Below are positions 18,003 through 25,731 of a DNA stretch of 64,000 nucleotides, piece by piece. Position 1 is the stretch's first letter; each line of letters starts with the position of its first letter. Source of the DNA: Bacillota bacterium (GTDB lineage: Bacteria; Bacillota; Clostridia; Tissierellales; Peptoniphilaceae); assembly GCA_023443025.1 (NCBI GenBank), contig JAEZWM010000078.1:13417-77416 (forward strand), in the 5' to 3' direction. A program made the translations under genes and the position numbers. Under the pieces are notes generated by a model that searched no databases, had not been told where the DNA came from, and saw nothing but the letters and a program-made list of their open reading frames with translations.

Positions 18003-18674
18003 ATGTTAGTGACAATTGGAAATTACATTAAATTGGTTGAGTTTTTAGGCTTGACACTAGGGCCTGATTATGAAGTTGTGCTATATGATTTAAAAAATAT
18101 TGATAAGGGAATAATTGCTATTGCAAATGGTCATGTCAGCGGAAGAAGCCTTGGTTCCCCGCTATCTGTAAAACACTTGGACACTTTAGAAAAACCCTAT
18201 GATGAAATACCGGACTATGATGTCAACTATAATTCACTATCAGCAAACAATAAGCTCTTAAGATCATCGACTCTGGTTCTAAAAAGTGATGATGCAGCTA
18301 TAGGGCTTCTATGCATAAATTTTGACGACAGTAAGTATAAGGATATAAGTCGTACTATCATGGAACTTTGCCATCCTAACGAACTTATAACCAAAAATGC
18401 TTTTGAATCCATCGATGAGATAGAGCTTTCTTATGAGTCGGATACACTAAGTACCACCATCGACGATGTTGCCATCTCAGCGATTAAGAAAGTTATGGCA
18501 AATATGAATCTAGATGAAAAACTCAGCAAAAATGAGAGAATGGAGATTGTAAGAGCTATTAATGAAAAGGGTATATTTAATTTAAAAGGCAGTATAGGAA
18601 TTGTTGCAGGTGAATTAGGCTGCTCTGAAGCTACCATTTATAGATATATACAAAACATTGAAAATGGCAAATAA
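18003..18674 (+). CDS. YheO-like PAS domain transcriptional regulator
   Basis: Cytoplasmic DNA-binding protein of 223 residues. The N-terminal YheO/PAS-like sensor domain (about 5-110) has GPDYEVVLYDLKN and NGHVSGRSLGSPLS. The C-terminal region (about 160-220) ends in an HTH-like VAGELGCSEATIYRYIQNIE. CGGAGG precedes the ATG. It is divergent from the DUF2975 operon and upstream of the PrcB-like gene. Ligand and targets are unknown; some relatives adjoin amino-acid racemase or deaminase genes, which are absent here. Confidence 0.85.
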   Translation: MLVTIGNYIKLVEFLGLTLGPDYEVVLYDLKNIDKGIIAIANGHVSGRSLGSPLSVKHLDTLEKPYDEIPDYDVNYNSLSANNKLLRSSTLVLKSDDAAIGLLCINFDDSKYKDISRTIMELCHPNELITKNAFESIDEIELSYESDTLSTTIDDVAISAIKKVMANMNLDEKLSKNERMEIVRAINEKGIFNLKGSIGIVAGELGCSEATIYRYIQNIENGK

Positions 18675-18741
18675 ATTAGTCTTACTTGATATAGGTATTT
18701 GAATTTGGGTATATAGTATGTAACATATTGAAAGGAAGATA

Positions 18742-19104
18742 ATGATGAATTTTAAAGTTGTCCATACGATGCCGGAAGAAATGGAAGATATGTATACCCT
18801 TCTACAAGATAAGAAGGGCTATTACATAATGCTGTTAGATAAGGTGTATATGTTCATTGGTGCAGGAATGAAGCCTAAGGAAGGATATGAGATAGCGGTT
18901 TCAAATGTCGAGCATAGTGATAATTCGCTAATTATCGATGTAACTGAAATGTCGCCAGGCGGTGGTAAACTATACAAACCAAACCCCACATATCCGTATA
19001 CTATTTTAGCTTTTGATATTTCTCCTGCTGAATTCAACGAAATCACCAGACTTATTGTTAGAAACACGGAAACATTACAGACATATGAGTTGATTACAGT
19101 TTAG
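18742..19104 (+). CDS. PrcB-type C-terminal domain protein
   Basis: Soluble protein of 120 residues resembling the PrcB C-terminal domain found in protease-complex subunits (GKGYYIMLL-like opening strand, then YEIAVSNVEHSDNSLIIDVTE and YPYTILAFDI). It has no signal peptide and no partner protease beside it. AAGGAAG precedes tandem ATGs at 18742 and 18745. It is followed by a 52-residue membrane ORF. Family assignment is moderate, role unknown. Confidence 0.6.
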   Translation: MMNFKVVHTMPEEMEDMYTLLQDKKGYYIMLLDKVYMFIGAGMKPKEGYEIAVSNVEHSDNSLIIDVTEMSPGGGKLYKPNPTYPYTILAFDISPAEFNEITRLIVRNTETLQTYELITV

Positions 19105-19139
19105 TACTTATTTTCTATTTTAAGAAAGGGATGTTATAA

Positions 19140-19298
19140 GTGAACAGTCGATTAACAAGGATTGTCACAGCTGTAATTATAAGTTTATTAATTTTTATTA
19201 TTTCTATTAGATCTGGAGATAGATTACATTTAATATTAGCTATCTTTGTAGCTTTTTTCGCAGCATTAGAGTTTTTTATCTACCTAAGAGAAAAATAA
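19140..19298 (+). CDS. small two-helix membrane protein, 52 residues
   Basis: Short GTG-started ORF 35 bases after the PrcB-like gene, with GAAAGGGATG upstream. It encodes MNSRLTRIVTAVIISLLIF, a basic loop (RSGDRLHL) and a second hydrophobic helix ending FFIYLREK. The SD, hydrophobic pattern and position just before a terminator support a real gene. Function unknown. Confidence 0.6.
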   Translation: MNSRLTRIVTAVIISLLIFIISIRSGDRLHLILAIFVAFFAALEFFIYLREK

Positions 19299-19334
19299 AA
19301 GTATAGTCAGTAAAATTTTAATTCAAACACTAAA

Positions 19335-19362
19335 AAAACAGGTAGATTTCTCTGCCTGTTTT
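19335..19362. terminator. bidirectional terminator, small ORF / folA
   Basis: AAAACAGG-TAGA-TTTC-TCTG-CCTGTTTT between convergent genes. Confidence 0.75.
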
Positions 19363-19367
19363 CTCTT

Positions 19368-19865
19368 TTATTTACAATATTCGCAGTATTTATAAACAAG
19401 TTCGCCTTCGGATTTTTCTTCACCGACTTGGATTTCTCTCCACCCCGGAAGCTCATCCAGATTTGGTATGCATGTATCCCAATCATCATAACATTTTGCT
19501 ACCTTGGTAATATGAGCATGACTACATCTTCCAATCATCTGCTTAACCAACTCACCGCCGCCGATTAAGAAGACCTCTTTTTCATCGTTAGGATTGAGTT
19601 CTAGAAGTTTTTCGTCAAGTTCTTCTATTGAATTAACAACAATAATTCCATCTCTTTTATAGTCTTTATTTCTTGTAACCACTATATTTGTTCTGCCTGG
19701 AAGCGGTTTTTGATTGGGTAATGATTCAAAAGTCTTTCTTCCCATTACCAAAATTCCACCCATTGTTATTTCTTTAAATCTTTGAAGATCCTCGCTAATT
19801 TTAAAAAGCATATCTCCATCTACACCAATACTCCAGTTTTCATCAATAGCAAATATTAGCTTCAT
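19368..19865 (-). CDS. folA: dihydrofolate reductase
   Basis: NADPH-dependent reduction of dihydrofolate to tetrahydrofolate. It has 165 residues with the usual signatures: FAIDENWSIGVDGDMLFKI at the N-terminus, LVMGRKTFESLPNQKPLPGR (NADPH binding) and VFLIGGGELVKQM. It ends in an unusual CEYCK tail with two cysteines. AAGGAGGAC precedes the ATG; its start overlaps the stop of the upstream unknown gene (TAATG). thyA, which makes the substrate, is 17 kb away. Confidence 0.95.
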   Translation of the reverse strand: MKLIFAIDENWSIGVDGDMLFKISEDLQRFKEITMGGILVMGRKTFESLPNQKPLPGRTNIVVTRNKDYKRDGIIVVNSIEELDEKLLELNPNDEKEVFLIGGGELVKQMIGRCSHAHITKVAKCYDDWDTCIPNLDELPGWREIQVGEEKSEGELVYKYCEYCK

Positions 19866-20437
19866 TAGTCCTCCTTGATTATAAAAGATTCTCCTGATGA
19901 GTTTTCTACAAGTTTTTTAATTAGTTGATTTGCATTTTGTGTCCAGTCAAATTCTCCATGTTCTATCCTAATGACGGTAAATCCTGATAGTGTACCCTCT
20001 ATGTCCACTATCATATCCATAAAAGCTCTTTGCAATGCAGTCACGGTTCTAACCTTCTTTTTATCAACCGCTCTTATCCAGTAATGTATAGGATATCCCA
20101 TTTTTATGTCACTTGGATAATTCTTAAGCGTCACTTTTCTGAACTCCGTAAAAGCATCGTCGTCATCATATATAAAAAAGAGTTTTAAATCTTCATTTAC
20201 CGCAGTAACTTCTGCTTCATCCCTTAATTGTTCAAGCTCTTCGAGTTCGTAAGGTTCATCAAGTGCTTTAAGGGCATCACAATAATACTGTATTCCACTT
20301 AATTTTGTAATATAATCTCTAAGCCTTACGTTAAAGTCTACATCGCTTTTAAAGTAAACCCTTACAGCTTCTAAGAAAGCTTTTTTCTGAACTTTTTCGT
20401 TTTCAGTTTCAAAGAAACCACTGTTATTTACGCTCAT
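19865..20437 (-). CDS. hypothetical protein, 190 residues
   Basis: Not recognised. An acidic cytoplasmic protein (IYDDDDAFTEF, multiple EE/DD clusters) with no membrane segment. It contains GYPIHYWIRAVDKKKVRT, suggesting a folded alpha/beta domain. It is translationally coupled to folA (TAATG). An extended -10 TGGTATAAT lies upstream (20468-20473 on the minus strand), so it leads a two-gene operon with folA. It may be linked to folate metabolism by position only. Confidence 0.7.
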   Translation of the reverse strand: MSVNNSGFFETENEKVQKKAFLEAVRVYFKSDVDFNVRLRDYITKLSGIQYYCDALKALDEPYELEELEQLRDEAEVTAVNEDLKLFFIYDDDDAFTEFRKVTLKNYPSDIKMGYPIHYWIRAVDKKKVRTVTALQRAFMDMIVDIEGTLSGFTVIRIEHGEFDWTQNANQLIKKLVENSSGESFIIKED

Positions 20438-20510
20438 TTCATCACTCCATTGTCATCATACAAAATGATTATACCACAATGCAATATATAAAACTATTTT
20501 TTAAAATACT

Positions 20511-21353
20511 TTATTCATTTAGTGCTTCAGCATGGTAAGAACTTCTTACAAATGGTGATGAATCCACTCTTTTAAAACCTAACTCCTCAGCAATCTTTTT
20601 GTACTCTTTAAAGGTATCAGGATGAATGTACTCTGCAACTTCAATATGTTTGGTAGACGGCTGTAGATATTGACCTATGGTTATCATGTCGCAGTCTACT
20701 TCCCTAAGTTTTTTCATCAGATTAACTACCATATCGAAAGTCTCTCCCAAACCTACCATCATTCCTGATTTAGTAACAAAACCTTTTTTCTTTGCATAGT
20801 CTAGTACCTTCAAAGAATGTTCAAACTTACACTCCGGACAAATCTCTTCAAACAATTCAGGCACTGTTTCGACATTGTGGTTTAATACATCCGGCTTACT
20901 ATCTAAAACGATGTCCAGTAATTCTTCCCTCGCGTGAAAATCCGGTATTAGAAGTTCCACTGTGGTTTGAGGATTTAGTTCCTTAACTAGTCTACAGGTT
21001 TCTGCGAAATGATTCGCACCTTCATCCTCCAAATCATCCCTATCAACTGAAGTGATTACAGCATGTCTTAGACCCAGCTCTTTTACAGCAAGCGCAAGAT
21101 TTTTTGGTTCGTCAGGATCTAAAGGAAGCGGTTTTTTAGTGGTAACATTACAGAATTTACAGTTTCTCGTACAGTTTCTTCCCATTATCATAAAAGTAGC
21201 AGTTCCCATTTCAAAGCATTCCATCTTATTGGGACAGTTTGCTTCGCTACACACCGTGTTTAAATGCATATTTTCAAGTACTTTTTCAACCGCTTGTGAG
21301 TTTTTACTGCCTTGAATCTTTAATTTTATCCATTCAGGTTTTTTTCTTCTCAT
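20511..21353 (-). CDS. lipA: lipoyl synthase
   Basis: Radical SAM enzyme inserting two sulfurs into protein-bound octanoyl groups. It has 280 residues with the auxiliary-cluster motif CSEANCPNKMEC and the SAM-cluster motif CTRNCKFCNV, then SVDRDDLEDEGA and the C-terminal SSPFVRSSYHAE containing the conserved serine ligand. GGAGC precedes the ATG at 21353, which follows the lplA stop with no gap. It works with LplA next door; the lipoylated target (for example GcvH) is not in the window. Confidence 0.96.
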   Translation of the reverse strand: MRRKKPEWIKLKIQGSKNSQAVEKVLENMHLNTVCSEANCPNKMECFEMGTATFMIMGRNCTRNCKFCNVTTKKPLPLDPDEPKNLALAVKELGLRHAVITSVDRDDLEDEGANHFAETCRLVKELNPQTTVELLIPDFHAREELLDIVLDSKPDVLNHNVETVPELFEEICPECKFEHSLKVLDYAKKKGFVTKSGMMVGLGETFDMVVNLMKKLREVDCDMITIGQYLQPSTKHIEVAEYIHPDTFKEYKKIAEELGFKRVDSSPFVRSSYHAEALNE

Positions 21354-22346
21354 TTATGCTCCTTTACACATACTAACCAAATCATTAATTAGTATCTCAT
21401 TGTTCATTCCATTGATATACCTATTTATGTCAACATCCTTAATTATATCTCTTAATGCTTCCGGTTTTACTTCAGTGCCAATTAATACTTCTTTTAGATT
21501 TTCAATTTCCAAATCCGAGAAAAAATCCCCTAAAAAATCTATGTCGATAATCTTTCCTCCATCCATCCTTAGCTTGTACTCGACTAGTCCAAAAGGATAT
21601 TTAACTGTCATTTCAATCGAGTCGGTATATCTTTTGCCAAGGTTCCACTTTGGATCTCTAAACCTAGATACGTATCTTTCCGAATTTTCTAAAAGTTCAG
21701 GGGTCAATTCGTCTGTTATGGCTATATTGTAGTAGTTTATAACATATGATTTTAAGTACTCCATAAATTCTTTCGCACTATAATCAGGCAGGTACTCTTT
21801 TATAGTTCCAACTCTTGAAGCTACTGATTTTACGGATTTATTGATAAATTTAACCGGCCTTGTATTGATTGAGCCTACAAGCATGTCCATATTTACATCG
21901 AATAAAATAGTTCCATGATGTATGATTCTATTTTTATACTTATACTGTGCATTACCGGAAATCTTTTTACCATCGATTAATATGTCATTTCTTCCGGTGA
22001 ACTCAGCATTTAGCCCTAAACTTTTCAAAGCTTCTACAACCGGTTTTGAAAACATTACAAAGGAATTGCTATCGCTTTTTCCAATATCCGTTATAAGAGA
22101 ATACTGCATGTTTCCCAAATCACAAAAAACTGTTCCTCCGCCTGAAAGTCTTCTGACTATATCGATATCATTATTCTCAACATACTCGAAGTTCAGCTCT
22201 GCAAATGCATCCTGATTTTTACCAAGCAGTATTGTCGGTCTGTTTTGCCATAGCATAAAATGTGATTGGTTTGTTTCTTTTAGAAGATACTCTTCGATGC
22301 CGTGGTTCACCGCCGGATCTATATTATCATTATTTAGATATCTCAT
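21354..22346 (-). CDS. lplA: lipoate-protein ligase A
   Basis: ATP-dependent ligase attaching lipoate (or octanoate) to the lysine of lipoyl domains. It has 330 residues with the catalytic-core motif RRLSGGGTVFCDLGN, the lysine region DGKKISGNAQYK and a C-terminal LplA accessory domain (about 235-330). AGAAGGTGG precedes the ATG at 22346. The first 17 bases overlap the preceding C26 hydrolase gene, so the four genes from 23771 to 20511 form one tight operon. Confidence 0.93.
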   Translation of the reverse strand: MRYLNNDNIDPAVNHGIEEYLLKETNQSHFMLWQNRPTILLGKNQDAFAELNFEYVENNDIDIVRRLSGGGTVFCDLGNMQYSLITDIGKSDSNSFVMFSKPVVEALKSLGLNAEFTGRNDILIDGKKISGNAQYKYKNRIIHHGTILFDVNMDMLVGSINTRPVKFINKSVKSVASRVGTIKEYLPDYSAKEFMEYLKSYVINYYNIAITDELTPELLENSERYVSRFRDPKWNLGKRYTDSIEMTVKYPFGLVEYKLRMDGGKIIDIDFLGDFFSDLEIENLKEVLIGTEVKPEALRDIIKDVDINRYINGMNNEILINDLVSMCKGA

Positions 22347-23049
22347 TTTCCACCTTCTTTACAAAATAATTAAATAAACCTTGGTTCAATTCTGAGTGAT
22401 GTAAAAACTCCGGATGGAATTGAATCCCCATAAACATATGCTCATCTGTAGTTTCTACAGCTTCAATAATCCCATCTGCACTTCTTGCAACCACTTTAAA
22501 TCCTTCAGCTAAATCCTTGATCGCCTGATGATGGAATGTGTTTACAACGGCACTCTTACCATAATAATCATAGAGATGCGAATCTTCTTCGATATATATG
22601 GTATGGAAATTCTCTTGGAAATCTTCTATCTTTGGACTGTGAACCAGGACATCTTTAAGCTGCGTGTAGATGTCTTGGTAGAGAGTGCCTCCTTTAACGA
22701 CATTTGCAAGTTGTAAACCCCTACACACCGCAAGCATAGGTAACTTCCTTTCAAATGCACCCTTTATTGCATTTACTTCAGTTGCATCCCTTTCAAAATG
22801 TATTGTTCCCAGCTCTCTGATTGGTTCTTCACCATAATAAAATGGTGTTACATCTTCTCCACCAATCATTACCAATCCATCTACAAAGTCAAGAAAAGCA
22901 TCTATTAGTTTATGACTATTTAAAACAGGATAAACAATAGGGATAGCTCCTGCTCTTTCGAGTCCAAGTGAAAACAAATAGTTTAACTCATGAGATTTTC
23001 TACCAAATCTCTTAGCGTCCCAACTTATAATTCCTATTTTTGTCTTCAT
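22330..23049 (-). CDS. gamma-glutamyl-gamma-aminobutyrate hydrolase family protein (C26), copy 1
   Basis: Class-I glutamine-amidotransferase-like hydrolase of 239 residues (PuuD/C26 family), hydrolysing gamma-glutamyl amides. The nucleophile elbow is AVCRGLQLANV (Cys at about 109); the His/Glu pair is in GIQFHPEFL. It overlaps its paralogue upstream by TAATG, has its own AAGGAG SD, and overlaps lplA downstream by 17 bases. The true substrate and any link to lipoate are unknown. Confidence 0.88.
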   Translation of the reverse strand: MKTKIGIISWDAKRFGRKSHELNYLFSLGLERAGAIPIVYPVLNSHKLIDAFLDFVDGLVMIGGEDVTPFYYGEEPIRELGTIHFERDATEVNAIKGAFERKLPMLAVCRGLQLANVVKGGTLYQDIYTQLKDVLVHSPKIEDFQENFHTIYIEEDSHLYDYYGKSAVVNTFHHQAIKDLAEGFKVVARSADGIIEAVETTDEHMFMGIQFHPEFLHHSELNQGLFNYFVKKVENEISK

Positions 23050-23771
23050 TATATACTCCTTATAAAGTCATCAAATACTCTTTTAAATTCATCTGAATGT
23101 CTACCGGGTTCTGTTAGTCTTTCAGGATGGAATTGAAAACCTAAGAAATATGGATAGTCCTTCATCTCGACCACCTCTATAATGCCATCTCTGCTTTTTG
23201 CAACCGGTATAAGTCCATCGGCTAGTTCTTTGATTGCCTGATGATGAATGGAGTTAACGACCATGGTCTCAGTTTTTACTATTTCATAAAATCTGCTGTT
23301 TTTATCTATATCTATAAAATGATATAGTTCATCCGGTCCATCTTCATCATAATGATCCCTGTGATGAACAATTTTTGTGAAACCACTCATCTTTAAATCC
23401 TGATATAGAGTACCCCCAAGTGCGACATTGGTAAGCTGGAGTCCTCTGCATACTGCAAGTATTGGAATTCTCCTTTCCATAGCTGCTTTTAATATCATCA
23501 TCTCAGACTCATCTCGCTCAGGCTGGTAAGTTGTCTCCATTACCGGATCTTCATTATAATAAAAAGGCGATATATCTACACCACCGGCAAGTATAACAGC
23601 ATCTAAATTACTCACGATTTCCTTTGCATTTTCAATATTTTCGAATACCGGAAGCATAAGAGGTAGTGCTCCGGCACAACAAATCGAACCTACATACCCA
23701 TCATCCAGTTTTAGAATTGGAGCGATTTTTGTTTTAATTAAACTCGTTGATATTCCTATTTTCTTTACCAT
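23049..23771 (-). CDS. gamma-glutamyl-gamma-aminobutyrate hydrolase family protein (C26), copy 2
   Basis: Paralogue of the following gene, 240 residues, same fold and triad: LAVCRGLQLTNV and GFQFHPERL. Both copies share GGTLYQDL/IY and the NSIHHQAIKELA or NTFHHQAIKDLA segment, so they arose by tandem duplication. The substrate-facing segments differ (REPE-type region QPERDESE here, FERDATEV there). ATG at 23771 follows ATAGGAG. It opens the operon leading to lplA-lipA. Confidence 0.88.
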   Translation of the reverse strand: MVKKIGISTSLIKTKIAPILKLDDGYVGSICCAGALPLMLPVFENIENAKEIVSNLDAVILAGGVDISPFYYNEDPVMETTYQPERDESEMMILKAAMERRIPILAVCRGLQLTNVALGGTLYQDLKMSGFTKIVHHRDHYDEDGPDELYHFIDIDKNSRFYEIVKTETMVVNSIHHQAIKELADGLIPVAKSRDGIIEVVEMKDYPYFLGFQFHPERLTEPGRHSDEFKRVFDDFIRSI

Positions 23772-23911
23772 TTACAACTCCTATTAAAGTAATAATCTAT
23801 TTTATGTACTCTAATATTACTCTTTGTTAAATTATTTATATCTTTACCCATAAAAAAGAAAAAGTAAACTAAAGCCGTCACTTGACTGCACTTTTATGTA
23901 CTTTCTCTTTA

Positions 23912-24571
23912 TTATTTAGCCAGATTTGTAATAGTATCTTTAATAGTTTCATGATTCACTACTTTTGGATCAAACTTTAATATATCAAACACAAATTGTA
24001 TAACAAATCCTGCAACAAATGCTGACATAATAGTCCCAAGTCCCACAGGTCCACCTAGGAGATAACCAAGTAGGGTAACTGTTATTTCAATTCCTGCACG
24101 ACTTACACCTATTGGTAGTCCTGTTAATCTATTAACACCAACCATTGCAGCATCTCTTGGACCTGCCCCAAGACCTGACTTGATGTAGTAGTAGGTCGCA
24201 AATGCTATGATTAAAAATCCTATCAAAAAAAGAATTACTCTAAGCAAGTAGTTTTCTGGCTTAGGGACAAAGTTTAAATACCTGATTAAATCTATAAAAA
24301 GTCCTACGAAAATTATATTAAGAATGGTTCCAAATCCTATTTTTTCTCCCATCAGATGATCAAACAAAAGAATTACAAGTCCAACCCCGATTGATGCTAT
24401 TCCAAAAGAAATCCCGGTCACATTTGAAACGCCTTGATGAAAGACTTCCCACGGTGCATAGCCAATCTCAGCATTTAGAGTAAAGACAATTCCAAGACCA
24501 TATAGAAATAATCCAAGCATTAGGCTCGTAAACCTCTTAATGAGTTCTAATCTATAGCTCTTCACATTCAT
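23912..24571 (-). CDS. YczE/YyaS/YitT family membrane protein
   Basis: Integral membrane protein of about 219 residues with five to six helices (near 18-36, 55-75, 80-100, 110-130, 160-180 and 185-205). The family pattern is IGYAPWEVFHQGVS and KSGLGAGPRDAAMVGVNRLTG, a repeat seen in YczE-type proteins. The start is uncertain: ATG at 24571 or GTG at 24565 (better placed after TGAGG). It overlaps the end of the phosphodiesterase gene. Transport or regulatory role unknown. Confidence 0.82.
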   Translation of the reverse strand: MNVKSYRLELIKRFTSLMLGLFLYGLGIVFTLNAEIGYAPWEVFHQGVSNVTGISFGIASIGVGLVILLFDHLMGEKIGFGTILNIIFVGLFIDLIRYLNFVPKPENYLLRVILFLIGFLIIAFATYYYIKSGLGAGPRDAAMVGVNRLTGLPIGVSRAGIEITVTLLGYLLGGPVGLGTIMSAFVAGFVIQFVFDILKFDPKVVNHETIKDTITNLAK

Positions 24572-25115
24572 CCTCAATACATACCGTCGTTATTTCTTCA
24601 TGAGATTCAAGATTATATAGGGTTATTTTACCATCTTCATAGTAAGCAAGTGATTTTTTGGCATCTTTTGGAAATGTTGTGCTTCCCGGATTGCACACCA
24701 AAACTCCACCTGAGTGTTCAAGCTTTTTAACATGCGTATGTCCATAGAGAAGAACATCTGCGTTTAAGTCTATAGCTTTTCTGATTAAATCTTCTTCAGT
24801 TCCTATATGGCCATGCACTAAATAAAATCTGTAGTCGTCTATCTCTACGATTCTTTCTTTTTCACTAAGGTTTTGCCCTATTACCATCTCATCAACTTCC
24901 GAGTCGCAATTTCCCTTGATATATATAAATTTATCTGATTTAGACAATCCTTCTGCTATAGTTTTTGGATCATAACTCTCAGGAAGACCATTTCTAGGAC
25001 CATGGTAAAGCACATCTCCTAGATGTATTATTTTTTCACAGTCTTCTAGTACTTCCATAGCTTCACTAAAGTCGTCTACGCTTCCATGAGTGTCACTAAT
25101 AATTCCTAATTTCAT
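24552..25115 (-). CDS. YfcE/MJ0936-type metallophosphoesterase
   Basis: Phosphodiesterase of 187 residues with the calcineurin-like metal motifs in order: SDTHGS (residues 7-12), HLGDVLYHGP, IKGNCDSE, VHGHIG and LYGHTH. YfcE homologues cleave phosphodiester model substrates with Mn2+; the natural substrate is unknown. ATAAGGAGG precedes the ATG at 25115. It overlaps the YczE-like gene by 20 bases. Confidence 0.9.
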   Translation of the reverse strand: MKLGIISDTHGSVDDFSEAMEVLEDCEKIIHLGDVLYHGPRNGLPESYDPKTIAEGLSKSDKFIYIKGNCDSEVDEMVIGQNLSEKERIVEIDDYRFYLVHGHIGTEEDLIRKAIDLNADVLLYGHTHVKKLEHSGGVLVCNPGSTTFPKDAKKSLAYYEDGKITLYNLESHEEITTVCIEDECEEL

Positions 25116-25191
25116 CGTATCAGCCTCCTTATAATATTATATCATTAGTAAGGTGTTCTAGGAAGAGCGATAGCTAATGATTCACCATAAA

Positions 25192-25221
25192 AAAATAAAA
25201 GCCGAAATTCGGCTTTTATTT
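25192..25221 (-). terminator. terminator of the formate dehydrogenase operon
   Basis: AAAATAAAAGCCG-AAATT-CGGCTTTTATTTT, touching the stop codon of the ferritin-like gene; T-rich on the exit side of the minus strand. Confidence 0.85.
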
Positions 25222-25730
25222 TAACCTCCCCATGGAAGGTTCATATATTCTTTTTTCAGTCTCTTATACTCGGCTTTAAATAGGTCTTCATGAGTGTATT
25301 CCCATTTTGCAAGACGATCGAATAATTCTTTAAGTCTTTCGTCCTCGACCTCATCTCTTGACTCTTCATAAAATTCTGCAAAGTCTCTCTCGATTAGATA
25401 AGCCATTCTAAGAACTGTCATATCCGGTACATCTGATTCAGTTAATGTTTTTTCCAGATGTTCAGACTCTTCTCTTTGCTTAAATATATTATCTGTACCT
25501 TCGTTTTCCATAAACTCGGTATTTACTACATATCCTTCAGCATCTTCAACATATCTTTCAAGTTCTCCTTTAAGATAGTGATAATGACCCAGCTCAACTT
25601 CAGCCAATTGTTCGAATAATTCTCTGGTAGTTGGATTTGCAAATCCTTCCGCTTTTTCTTTAAAGAATTTATGCCCATCCATCTCCATGTTCATTGCGAA
25701 CTGTATTATCTTAGCATATTCCGGATTCAT
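25221..25730 (-). CDS. ferritin-like / rubrerythrin-type diiron protein
   Basis: Four-helix bundle protein of 169 residues. It carries the spaced Glu/His pairs of ferritin-like diiron sites: NMEMDGHKFF, AEVELGHYHYL, LIERDFAEFYEE and KWEYTHEDLFK. No C-terminal rubredoxin domain is present, so it is not a full rubrerythrin. Its ATG lies one base after the fdhA stop with GGAGGG upstream, making it the last gene of the formate dehydrogenase operon. It may protect the oxygen-sensitive complex or supply iron; this is inference. Confidence 0.82.
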   Translation of the reverse strand: MNPEYAKIIQFAMNMEMDGHKFFKEKAEGFANPTTRELFEQLAEVELGHYHYLKGELERYVEDAEGYVVNTEFMENEGTDNIFKQREESEHLEKTLTESDVPDMTVLRMAYLIERDFAEFYEESRDEVEDERLKELFDRLAKWEYTHEDLFKAEYKRLKKEYMNLPWGG

Positions 25731-25731
25731 A

